Shown piece by piece: positions 1 to 5,396 of a stretch of DNA of 5,993 nucleotides. Position 1 is the first letter of the stretch. The number at the start of each line of letters is the position of its first letter. This stretch comes from JASFWK01 sp050049355 (GTDB lineage Bacteria > Chloroflexota > Anaerolineae > B4-G1 > DUEL01), in assembly GCA_050049355.1 (NCBI GenBank), contig JASFWK010000130.1, positions 1-5,993 on the forward strand, given 5' to 3'. Position numbers and translations under genes: made by a program. The notes below the pieces were generated by a model. The model made no database searches and was not told where the DNA came from. It saw only the letters and a list, made by a program, of their open reading frames with translations.

Positions 1-703
1 GGACGCCTATGCCTGTGGGTCCACACATCTTGTGGCCAGAGAAGGCCAAGAGGTCGCATTCAAGATCCTGTACGTCCACCGGCAGATGAGGTACTCCCTG
101 CGCTCCATCCACCAACACAACCGCCCAGACGTCGTGCGCCTTTCGCACGATCTCCTGCACAGGGTTGATCGTCCCCAGCACGTTGGACATCATGGTGAAG
201 GCCACCAATTTGACCCGCTCGTCCAAGAGGTCCTCTAGCCGATCCAATTGGAGAAGCCCCTCATCGGTAACGGGAAGGTAGATTAGCTCAGCCCCCTTCT
301 CTTGGGCCAGGAGCTGCCAGGGGACGATGTTGCTGTGATGCTCCATCTCGGTCAGGAGGAGACGGTCGTCGGAGCCGATGTTACTCCGCCCCCACGAGTA
401 GGCGGCCAAATTGATGGACTCCGTCGTGTTGCGAGTGAAGATAACCTCCTCCCGCGCCTCGGCGTTAATCAAAGAGGCCACCTTATCTCGGGCAGCCTCG
501 TAGCTGCAGGTGGCCTCCTCGCTGAGGGCGTATACCCCCCGATGTACGTTTGCGTAACATTGCCGGTAGGCTGTTTCCATGGCCTCCAGAACCGCAAGCG
601 GCTTCTGTGAACTAGCCGCGCTATCCAGAAAGGTCAGCGGCTTGCCATGAATGGTCCGAGATAGAATGGGAAAATCGGATCGGACTCGATCTACATCCAA
701 CAT
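1..703 (-). CDS. sufS: SufS-type cysteine desulfurase, N-terminal 234 residues (gene runs off the window)
   Basis: PLP-dependent class V aminotransferase-fold enzyme that takes sulfur from L-cysteine, giving alanine and an enzyme-bound persulfide for Fe-S cluster assembly in the cytoplasm. I translated the minus strand from the ATG at 703; the frame stays open to base 2. The start is MLDVDRVRSDFPIL, then FLDSAASSQKP (about 25-35), NVHRGVYALSEEA (52-64), TRNTTESINL (90-99), EMEHHSNIVPW (119-129, with the cofactor-stacking His123), VDGAQ (198-202, Asp199 and Gln202) and SGHKMCGPTGIG (222-233). In that last motif Lys225 is the expected Schiff-base lysine. These are SufS/CsdA (group II) signatures rather than IscS. 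The C-terminal part, with the persulfide cysteine, lies outside the window. AAGGGAGAG sits just upstream of the ATG. It is divergent from a MIP18-family Fe-S factor. Family assignment is strong; CsdA versus SufS cannot be settled from this fragment. Confidence 0.95.
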   Translation of the reverse strand, partial: MLDVDRVRSDFPILSRTIHGKPLTFLDSAASSQKPLAVLEAMETAYRQCYANVHRGVYALSEEATCSYEAARDKVASLINAEAREEVIFTRNTTESINLAAYSWGRSNIGSDDRLLLTEMEHHSNIVPWQLLAQEKGAELIYLPVTDEGLLQLDRLEDLLDERVKLVAFTMMSNVLGTINPVQEIVRKAHDVWAVVLVDGAQGVPHLPVDVQDLECDLLAFSGHKMCGPTGIGV

Positions 704-719
704 AAGTCTCTCCCTTCGG

Positions 720-770
720 GCTGCAGCGCTCGTGACAGTCGCAGCTGGCCTGATGCTTCCTGAAGCCAGC
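720..770 (-). other. Potentially structured 5' leader of the sufS-like gene
   Basis: Between the predicted start of transcription and the sufS ATG lie several overlapping inverted repeats. A 6-bp perfect stem GCTGGC/GCCAGC (744-749 with 765-770) closes a 15-nt loop. A competing 4-bp hairpin, GCTT/AAGC (755-758 with 763-766), uses part of the same 3' arm. A third pairing, GCTGC/GCAGC (720-724 with 741-745), overlaps the first. I do not recognise a known riboswitch class. Stems this short arise by chance in GC-rich DNA, so this is only a candidate regulatory leader. Confidence 0.25.
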
Positions 771-797
771 AGGACTCCGTCCCCAAGAGGCGCTGGA

Positions 798-825
798 AGT
801 ATAGCACTTCTGGACGAGGGCGCAA
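798..825 (-). promoter_or_regulatory. Predicted extended -10 promoter of the sufS-like gene
   Basis: Read on the minus strand there is a -10 box TATACT at 803-798, preceded by TGC at 806-804, which gives the extended -10 form TGnTATACT. A partial -35 TTGCGC lies at 825-820 with a 16 bp spacer. Transcription would start near 791 and give a leader of about 88 nt before the ATG at 703. The assignment rests on motif match only. Confidence 0.5.
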
Positions 826-860
826 CCCGTCCGAGTTTCCACGACGGATTTCTGCTTTTT

Positions 861-889
861 TTGACATGGCGAAAGACCCGTGGTATAAT
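861..889 (+). promoter_or_regulatory. Consensus sigma-70 type promoter of the MIP18-family gene
   Basis: TTGACA at 861-866 and TATAAT at 884-889 are both perfect consensus hexamers, separated by the optimal 17 bp. A T-run (855-862) leads into the -35. Transcription is expected to begin near 896, leaving a leader of about 28 nt that contains the AAGGAAG ribosome binding site at 909-915. This is the best promoter match in the window and suggests strong housekeeping-type expression of the downstream Fe-S factor, unless it is repressed. Confidence 0.85.
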
Positions 890-923
890 CGCCCCCGGCG
901 ATGGCAACAAGGAAGAGTGATCT

Positions 924-1244
924 ATGAGCGAAGAAAAGGCCGCCCTCTCTGAGGAGGAGCTGCAAGAGATCCGAAGCGCCCTCAAAGAGGTGTACGACCC
1001 AGAGATAGGCATCAGCGTCGTCGACATGGGGCTGGTGCGGAGAGTTGAGGAAGTCGACGGAGAGATCCACATCACGATGATCCTCACCACCCCAGGCTGT
1101 CCAATGGCGACCATAATCCTTGAGCAGGCTCGCGCCGCAGTCCAAGAGGTCACTGACCGACCGGTACGAGTGCGGATGGGCATGGAACGGTGGGATCCCT
1201 CAATGATGGCGGAGGCCGCCCAGCAGCGATTTGGCTTCGGCTAG
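924..1244 (+). CDS. MIP18/DUF59-family iron-sulfur cluster assembly factor
   Basis: A 106-residue protein of the MIP18 (DUF59, SufT/PaaD-like) family; members help mature or deliver Fe-S clusters in the cytoplasm. Diagnostic motifs are DPEIGISVVDMGLV (25-38; the family typically has DPEI...VDLGLV) and TTPGCP (55-60) with the conserved Cys59, followed by an amphipathic helix and a beta strand ending near RMGMERWDPSMM (84-95). The length fits a stand-alone single-domain member; there is no fused Mrp-type ATPase. The ATG at 924 is supported by AAGGAAG at 909-915, 8 nt upstream, and by the consensus promoter at 861-889. The first 10-12 residues are acidic and precede the conserved domain. The neighbouring cysteine desulfurase, divergently transcribed, supports an Fe-S role. 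It could instead act on one specific client enzyme; the sequence does not say which. Confidence 0.9.
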   Translation: MSEEKAALSEEELQEIRSALKEVYDPEIGISVVDMGLVRRVEEVDGEIHITMILTTPGCPMATIILEQARAAVQEVTDRPVRVRMGMERWDPSMMAEAAQQRFGFG

Positions 1245-1346
1245 TTCTGTCCAGATTACAGGACTTATGTGACCGAGGTGGTCGGCACTCATGGGTGAGA
1301 GTGTCGCCGTCCCTTCCCTGACGCATTTGCCGGCAATTGCTTTCCA

Positions 1347-1361
1347 GGTTGATCCTCAACC
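1347..1361. repeat. Short perfect inverted repeat upstream of the sensor kinase gene
   Basis: GGTTGA-TCC-TCAACC is a perfect 6-3-6 palindrome in the 242 bp intergenic region between the MIP18-family gene and the kinase gene. It could be an operator or a small hairpin. It lacks a T-tract, so it is not a convincing terminator. The rest of this gap shows only weak stems (1273-1285 and 1286-1302) and no good promoter pair. Confidence 0.4.
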
Positions 1362-1486
1362 GTTAGCTGAGTGACCCTTGTCAGATTTGGGAGAGACCTG
1401 GAATTGGCTGGAGCGACTTTGAGGTTGTGCCAACTGGCCCCCTGATGTCTCTGATTGGCCGTTTCTAAAGACCCAGGTTCACCGTT

Positions 1487-2668
1487 ATGTATAATGAAAC
1501 ATACAGCAGTAGGGATGTTGATATGGAGAGCCTGTCAAAGATCCTGCAAAGGTACGGCAGGGAAAAGGAATTGCCCGCCGGAGCAATCCTACTGCGCCAG
1601 GGTTCTCTGAGTGACGGTGCGTACTACCTCAAGCAGGGACGGCTAGGGGTCTACCGGGAGGAGCGAGAGACTTCCTTCCATCTGGCAGAGATCGAACCTG
1701 GCGAGTTCGTCGGCGAGCTGGGAGCCACAACCGGGCGGTCACGCACCGCCACAGTGAAGGCTGAAGAGGAATCTCGCGTCATCCACATCTCTGACGACGA
1801 CTTTAACCGCGTTCTGAACGAGGCCCCGGGCCTGGCGGCAGAGATAGTCCACCTGCTGGCGAAGCGCCTCACCGCTTCAGACAGCGCCCGAATCACCCTG
1901 GGCAGGTCATACCGACTGGCCCTGGACCGAGCCAAAGCACTGCGCACCGAGAAGGCTCGTCTGGAGGAGCTCCTCCGCCTGCGGGAGGAGCTGGCTGATA
2001 CGATTGTGCACGATCTGCGCAATCCTCTGGGGGTCCTCTCCGCTGGTCTGCACATGCTGAAACGCTCCCCGGCAGAAGGAGCCGAGGCAGAGTATCAAGC
2101 TTCGGTGGCAAAGATGATGGAGCGCACAGTGCGTCGGATGCAGCGCCTGGTGGACACACTCCTGGACATCGCCCGGCTGGAAGAGGGGGAGAAGATGCTC
2201 TCCCTCACGCCGCTGGATCTGAGCGGCCTGGTCGAAGAGGTGGTAGCAGAGGAACGTCCGCTGGCTGAGAGTGATGGCGTGACGCTGGAGACTCGCCTGC
2301 CCGGGGACTTGCCTTCCGTCATGGGCGACCGCGACGTCCTTCAGCGCGTGCTGTTCAACCTTCTGGACAACGCCATCAAGTTCACGCCCCGCGGAGGTCG
2401 AGCGTGGATAGAGCTTCAACCAGAAACAGAAAGGGTACGTATAGGGATAGTGGATACCGGCCCTGGCATTCCGCCAGAAGAGAGGGAGCGCATCTTCGAG
2501 AAATTCACCCAAGTGAAAGGGTACGCAGAGTGTCGCCGAGGTTCGGGGCTCGGCCTGGCCTTCTGTCGAATGGCCGTGGAGGCGCATGGAGGACGTATCT
2601 GGGTGGAGGAGAGCTCAGACGGCGTGGGAAGCTGCTTTGCCTTTACCATACCCCGGGCGCGGGACTGA
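1487..2668 (+). CDS. Soluble sensor histidine kinase with N-terminal cyclic-nucleotide-binding domain
   Basis: A 393-residue, four-part protein. Residues about 15-130 form a CRP-like cyclic-nucleotide-binding domain; its phosphate-binding cassette reads GELGATTGRSRTATV (76-90), keeping Glu77 and the Arg86-Thr87 pair. Residues 140-172 are a charged, probably coiled-coil linker. HisKA follows with the H-box IVHDLRNPLG (173-182), phospho-acceptor His175. The HATPase domain has an N-box NLLDNAIKFTP (291-301), G1 DTGPGIP (323-329), F-box ERIFEKF (334-340) and G2 GSGLGLAFC (352-360). All catalytic motifs look intact. No membrane segment or signal peptide is visible, so the kinase should be cytoplasmic, phosphorylating a response regulator that is not in this window. 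The start is uncertain: ATG 1487 has a weak AGGT 8 nt upstream, while ATG 1523 (Met13) has AGGG at 1511-1514 and fits the domain edge equally well. Whether it binds cAMP, cGMP or another ligand cannot be read from the sequence. Confidence 0.93.
   Translation: MYNETYSSRDVDMESLSKILQRYGREKELPAGAILLRQGSLSDGAYYLKQGRLGVYREERETSFHLAEIEPGEFVGELGATTGRSRTATVKAEEESRVIHISDDDFNRVLNEAPGLAAEIVHLLAKRLTASDSARITLGRSYRLALDRAKALRTEKARLEELLRLREELADTIVHDLRNPLGVLSAGLHMLKRSPAEGAEAEYQASVAKMMERTVRRMQRLVDTLLDIARLEEGEKMLSLTPLDLSGLVEEVVAEERPLAESDGVTLETRLPGDLPSVMGDRDVLQRVLFNLLDNAIKFTPRGGRAWIELQPETERVRIGIVDTGPGIPPEERERIFEKFTQVKGYAECRRGSGLGLAFCRMAVEAHGGRIWVEESSDGVGSCFAFTIPRARD
1490..1495 (+). promoter_or_regulatory. Possible -10 element overlapping the kinase gene start
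   Basis: A perfect TATAAT lies at 1490-1495, immediately downstream of the first possible ATG (1487). No convincing -35 is found 16-18 bp upstream (AAAGAC at 17 bp). If used, transcription would begin near 1502, inside the longest reading frame, and translation would start at the ATG at 1523. Confidence 0.3.
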
Positions 2669-2713
2669 TTTCCTCCAGCTGAATCTGAGCCGGTACCATC
2701 TGGTCGAACGGGG

Positions 2714-2734
2714 GGGGCGCGGTGACCGCGCCCC
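2714..2734. terminator. Strong GC hairpin between convergent genes, likely bidirectional terminator
   Basis: GGGGCGCGG-TGA-CCGCGCCCC is a perfect 9-bp stem with a 3-nt loop. It sits between the kinase stop (2668) and the stop of the minus-strand repeat protein (2774). On the plus strand it is followed by a T-enriched stretch (TCATTCTCAT) rather than a pure T-run; on the minus strand it runs into a C-run, so intrinsic termination may be less efficient there. Its position 40-45 bp from both stop codons supports shared use. Confidence 0.75.
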
Positions 2735-2773
2735 TCATTCTCATCAAACAGCCGCGGGCAAACACAGCGCCCT

Positions 2774-3520
2774 CTACGGCTGCGGCGGGGGGTCCTGGCC
2801 GGGCGGGATTGTCTCCCCATCCGGGAGGTCCCGCAGGTAACCACAGGAGACGAAATGCACATCCTCCCACACGTGGCCTTCAGCCTCGAAGGTCTCAATA
2901 TCCACGATCCACCGCTTCTCCTCCCCCTCCAGGCGATAGATGTGGGGGCTCCCCTCACACTTGAGCAAGACGTGGAGCGGCGGGCCGATCTCAAAGTCCT
3001 CCAGAAAGCCATCTTCCACTACGTGAACATCGCCCCACGTGAAGTGGTGTAACTCGAACGCATCCAAACTGCTGATCCAACGGAACCGCCCGTCCCCGTA
3101 GACGTAGATCTCTGGATCGTCCTCCTCCTTGACCACCAACCCATCCCGGATGACCAGGGAACGGCTATCGGGCATCGCCGTGGCCAGGGTGGTGCCGTGG
3201 CGATTGATGGGTATGTTGATCAGCACCACCATGACCAACAGCCCTACGGCCAGCCGGCCCATCAGTCGGGCGGCGTGGGAGGGGCCCGCGGCCGGAGGCG
3301 GGAGACCAGGCTCCAATTCCGGTTCCGGTTTCGAGGGTTCGGGAGAAACAGCTGGCCCGCGTGACACCTCCTCGGGCACAGGCTCCGGCTCTGACGGAGG
3401 TTCGGCGGCCCTTTCCCGCTCCAACCGATCGAGAGGCCCCCTTGCTTCCAGTCGCTTCGCAACCTCGTCGGCCAACAGGTCGAACAACAGATCCAACCGG
3501 GAGCGCTTGGTCTCTTCCAT
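2774..3520 (-). CDS. Bitopic membrane protein with Pro/Glu-rich stalk and two tandem extracellular repeats
   Basis: A 248-residue protein of unknown function. Residues 1-40 are a charged, probably helical cytoplasmic segment (LLFDLLADEVAKRL at 11-24). Residues 41-78 are rich in Pro, Glu and Ser. Residues about 88-103 are one hydrophobic membrane span (AVGLLVMVVLINIPI) preceded by Arg residues, which suggests an N-in, C-out topology. The C-terminal part consists of two repeats (about 126-181 and 183-241) sharing the pattern P-x-IY, RWI, FE, W-x-DVH, G-[FY]-L-x-D. Such RWI/RxI repeats recur in surface proteins of several bacterial phyla, and their function is not established to my knowledge. 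Only the second repeat has cysteines (Cys188, Cys226), which could form a disulfide. The SD (GAGGT) overlaps the upstream stop codon and the gap is only 4 nt, so translation is probably coupled to the preceding membrane protein. It is the last gene before the terminator at 2714-2734. Confidence 0.85.
   Translation of the reverse strand: MEETKRSRLDLLFDLLADEVAKRLEARGPLDRLERERAAEPPSEPEPVPEEVSRGPAVSPEPSKPEPELEPGLPPPAAGPSHAARLMGRLAVGLLVMVVLINIPINRHGTTLATAMPDSRSLVIRDGLVVKEEDDPEIYVYGDGRFRWISSLDAFELHHFTWGDVHVVEDGFLEDFEIGPPLHVLLKCEGSPHIYRLEGEEKRWIVDIETFEAEGHVWEDVHFVSCGYLRDLPDGETIPPGQDPPPQP
2798..3145 (-). repeat. Two tandem repeats encoding the ectodomain (RWI-type units)
   Basis: The encoded units at 2978-3145 and 2798-2974 align over about 55 residues: PEIYVYGDGRFRWISSLDAF against PHIYRLEGEEKRWIVDIETF, then FTWGDVHVVEDGFLED against HVWEDVHFVSCGYLRD. 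The similarity is at protein level. The DNA copies have diverged, so this is an old duplication rather than a recent one. Confidence 0.75.
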
Positions 3521-3524
3521 AGTC

Positions 3525-4214
3525 TTACCTCACCACCACAAAGCCCAAGATTTCGGCGATACTGGTCAGGATATTGGCGTAGAAATTGCCGCCCAGCTGG
3601 CGAAAGAGCTCGAACGGCAAACCAGGCGCTCCGATGAATGGACGCAGCGTCCACGCCATCTGACTGCCCACGAATGCATAGAGGAGAATCCAAAGCCGCA
3701 CCACGTTTCGCCGTGCCCGTGTTCCTTCGTCGCCAGCGTAGGAGACAATCCTCATCCCTTGGTCGAGAAAGAGTACCCCCACGACGCCAGAGACGGCGAA
3801 GACGCCTACGTTGAGTAGCTTGAAGAACTGATAGTGACCGGTGGTCAGCAGGAAGAAGAGAACAACAGGGGTGAAACTGAGCAAGAGCACCGCGGTGACG
3901 GTGATAGCGGTCAGCATCAAGGCCACGTTCTGGCTCAGGCTCTGATTGGAGCCGAAGATAAGATTGAAGAAGTAGAGAGTCGGAGCGCAGACGATCAACG
4001 TAGCCAAGAAGAGCATCGGAAGCTTGGCAGCGGAACTCAGGGTTTGCCACAGACTGTGGCGCGATCCCATCACCGCGCCATAGAGGGCAAAGAAGGCAGC
4101 ACTTGAGATGAGGCAAGCACGTACTTTCCCCATCAGCCCTTTACCCTCCCGGATCTCCCGGAAGAATCCCTGGCGGTCGCGCAGGATGATCTCGATCACA
4201 GTCAAGTTCTTCAT
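3525..4214 (-). CDS. Multi-pass membrane protein of unknown function with GSQMAWTLRPFIG motif
   Basis: A 229-residue integral membrane protein with about five to six hydrophobic segments (roughly 32-50, 65-87, 97-122, 131-150, 170-188 and perhaps 212-228). The cytoplasmic N-terminus is charged (LRDRQGFFREIREGKG, 11-26). The motif GSQMAWTLRPFIGAPGLPFELF (split 183-195 and 196-204) followed by GGNFY (208-212) resembles a motif I recall from uncharacterised bacterial membrane proteins. Some of those carry an automatic 'actin-binding WH2 domain' label, which I would not take as a function. The start is well supported: AGGAGGT at 4222-4228, 7 nt before the ATG, is the best ribosome binding site in the window. 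It lies 4 nt upstream of the repeat-protein gene, so the two products may act together in the membrane. No enzymatic motif was seen. Confidence 0.85.
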   Translation of the reverse strand: MKNLTVIEIILRDRQGFFREIREGKGLMGKVRACLISSAAFFALYGAVMGSRHSLWQTLSSAAKLPMLFLATLIVCAPTLYFFNLIFGSNQSLSQNVALMLTAITVTAVLLLSFTPVVLFFLLTTGHYQFFKLLNVGVFAVSGVVGVLFLDQGMRIVSYAGDEGTRARRNVVRLWILLYAFVGSQMAWTLRPFIGAPGLPFELFRQLGGNFYANILTSIAEILGFVVVR

Positions 4215-4221
4215 GTGGGTT

Positions 4222-4228
4222 ACCTCCT
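4222..4228 (-). promoter_or_regulatory. Perfect Shine-Dalgarno of the multi-pass membrane protein gene
   Basis: On the minus strand AGGAGGT is fully complementary to the usual 16S rRNA 3' end and sits 7 nt from the ATG at 4214. It fixes the start codon and suggests higher translation than for neighbouring genes, whose sites are partial. Confidence 0.8.
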
Positions 4229-4299
4229 CACTCGCCGGACCATCTGTCCTACGCTTTGAATTCCAGCCCTAAATCGACTGCCAGATCAGGCCCGGAGCA

Positions 4300-4322
4300 C
4301 CCGTTCCCAGACCCACTCGCCC
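4300..4322 (-). other. G-quadruplex motif in the intergenic leader
   Basis: The minus strand carries four GGG runs with loops of 5, 3 and 3 nt (GGG-CGAGT-GGG-TCT-GGG-AAC-GGG), fitting the standard G3+N1-7 pattern. It lies in the 127 bp gap between the bitopic gene and the multi-pass membrane protein gene, on the coding strand, so it would also be present in a read-through mRNA. No promoter with both boxes was seen in this gap. Confidence 0.4.
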
Positions 4323-4341
4323 GCGGCAGCCTTCATCACCG

Positions 4342-4770
4342 TTATGAAAGGCCAAACACCCGCATCCAGAAGCTAGTGAAATAGGGAGCTTGCGCTTCCG
4401 ACATCAAGACCCACCCGTTCTCCACACGCACGTAGAAGTGGCCAAAGCTTACATTGCCATCTGGAGGAAGTGGACGTCCATCGGCGCAGGCGGCCGCCCA
4501 TACTCTAGCCCCTGCATACCAAACGTACGGACCCTTGCCATTGCGAGAATCGGGGCCTGCGTCTCGCATCTCCGATTCCTGCACGTCAATGAATCCCTCC
4601 TCCACGCACGCACGTATGCCGTCCTCAGGACTTGCATAGACTCCCTGGTTCTTCGCGATTCTCAGATTCACGGCGGTCCAGACCCAGGCAGCGAGTAGAC
4701 AACCACCCATCACCAAGACAACAGCGGCGGCACCCAGCAGCGCTTTCCTTTGCCCCTTCATTGGCCCCAC
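4342..4770 (-). CDS. Small bitopic membrane protein, unknown function
   Basis: A 142-residue protein starting at a GTG (4770), with GAGGT 6 nt upstream; an ATG three codons later (4761) is the alternative. Residues about 11-34 are a single hydrophobic segment after a basic N-terminus (KGQRK), which suggests a membrane anchor with the rest outside. The remaining about 105 residues contain GVYASPEDGIRACVEEGF (43-60), WYAGARVWA (84-92) and HFYVRVENGWVLMSE (111-125), the look of a small alpha/beta extracytoplasmic domain ending in FWMRVFGLS. Cys55 and Cys95 could form a disulfide. I do not recognise a named family; similar small 'hypothetical' proteins with a PxPEEG-like start are known from Gram-positive bacteria. 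Gaps are 82 bp to the upstream HAAS-like gene and 127 bp to the downstream gene, so cotranscription is plausible but not certain. Confidence 0.8.
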   Translation of the reverse strand: MGPMKGQRKALLGAAAVVLVMGGCLLAAWVWTAVNLRIAKNQGVYASPEDGIRACVEEGFIDVQESEMRDAGPDSRNGKGPYVWYAGARVWAAACADGRPLPPDGNVSFGHFYVRVENGWVLMSEAQAPYFTSFWMRVFGLS

Positions 4771-4852
4771 ACCCTCACCTCACAGAAATGCCACTCTGCT
4801 CAGACCAAGCCCAGAGCGGACTACCGCCTGGCTACCGTCCAGCACCGTCGGT

Positions 4853-5350
4853 TCACCAGCGGGTGGCCCGGGCGACAGCGATGATGACAGAGAGCCCCCA
4901 GAAGATGGCCCAGGAGATGAGAGCGTATCGGCGACGTGGGAAGCGCAGCAGAGGGACCAGCAGGGCGATGACGGCCACAGCCCAGAGCGCCGGACGGCCA
5001 AGCGTCTCCTGCCAGCCCACAGCGGTGCCATCCGGAGCGAAGATCAGCCACCGCAGCACCAAAGCCAAGAGGACCGGCAGGGCAGCGGCGGCGATCCCCT
5101 CCAGCGCGCCCTGTCCGACGTGAGTGGCCTGGAGCTCTTGCGCCACCTCATCAACCCCGAAACGAGTAGCCGCCTCGGCCAGCGCCTCTCGCTCGTTCAG
5201 CCCCTGCGCCCGAGCCTCCTCCACCACCTCCTCGAAGTGGCTGCGGACTTCCTCCAGGAGCTCATGCTCCGCCTCCGCTTCCAGGTCCAAATGGGCGCGA
5301 ATCTGGGCCACAATTTCGTCAACGCTCACAGGCTCACCGTCTCCAGTCAT
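4853..5350 (-). CDS. HAAS-like membrane protein paired with PadR
   Basis: A 165-residue protein. Residues about 9-75 are an acidic helical domain resembling the HAAS/DUF1700-type or 'permease prefix' domain: VDEIVAQIRAHL, ELLEEVRSHFEEVVEEARAQG, then LNEREALAEAATRFG and VDEVAQELQATH. Residues 82-104, 120-137 and 142-160 are hydrophobic membrane spans; basic residues (RFPRRR, 136-141) sit between the last two and suggest a cytoplasmic loop there. Proteins with this N-domain are commonly encoded directly after a PadR regulator and are thought to take part in membrane-linked signalling; their exact role is not settled. Here padR ends 46 bp upstream on the same strand. The ATG at 5350 has GAGGG about 10 nt upstream; a GTG at codon 8 is a possible later start. 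The function is inferred from family and context. Confidence 0.85.
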   Translation of the reverse strand: MTGDGEPVSVDEIVAQIRAHLDLEAEAEHELLEEVRSHFEEVVEEARAQGLNEREALAEAATRFGVDEVAQELQATHVGQGALEGIAAAALPVLLALVLRWLIFAPDGTAVGWQETLGRPALWAVAVIALLVPLLRFPRRRYALISWAIFWGLSVIIAVARATRW

Positions 5351-5396
5351 CTCTTTTCGGCCCTCAGAAGTCTCCCACGTCTGGAGTCCTGATCCG

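Noticed and set aside
704..800. Known riboswitch or signal-recognition-particle RNA in the sufS leader
   Set aside because: GGAAGCA resembles part of the SRP RNA loop, but the flanking helix and symmetric internal loop are missing; no SAM, FMN or cobalamin core was found.
621..1145. 174-codon open frame on the minus strand across the Fe-S intergenic region
   Set aside because: It overlaps sufS, both promoters and the MIP18-family gene; the conserved motifs are in the other frames.
1271..1302. Weak hairpins after the MIP18-family gene as a terminator
   Set aside because: Stems are only 4-5 bp with no T-tract, so I do not call a terminator here.
1907..2587. 226-codon open frame on the minus strand
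   Set aside because: It lies wholly antisense to the kinase, whose motifs are intact; the translation is low-complexity His/Gln/Leu-rich and matches no family.
3262..4116. 284-codon open frame on the minus strand
   Set aside because: It spans two well-supported membrane protein genes in another frame and is Arg/Ser/Pro-rich, a typical GC-rich shadow.
3525..4214. Actin-binding WH2 function for the multi-pass membrane protein
   Set aside because: The label is attached automatically to similar bacterial proteins; the sequence is mostly membrane spans and shows no convincing WH2 actin-binding motif.
4696..4704. Lipobox-like VMGGC in the small bitopic protein
   Set aside because: The residue at -3 is Met and the hydrophobic stretch continues for about 10 residues after the Cys, so a membrane anchor fits better than a lipoprotein signal.
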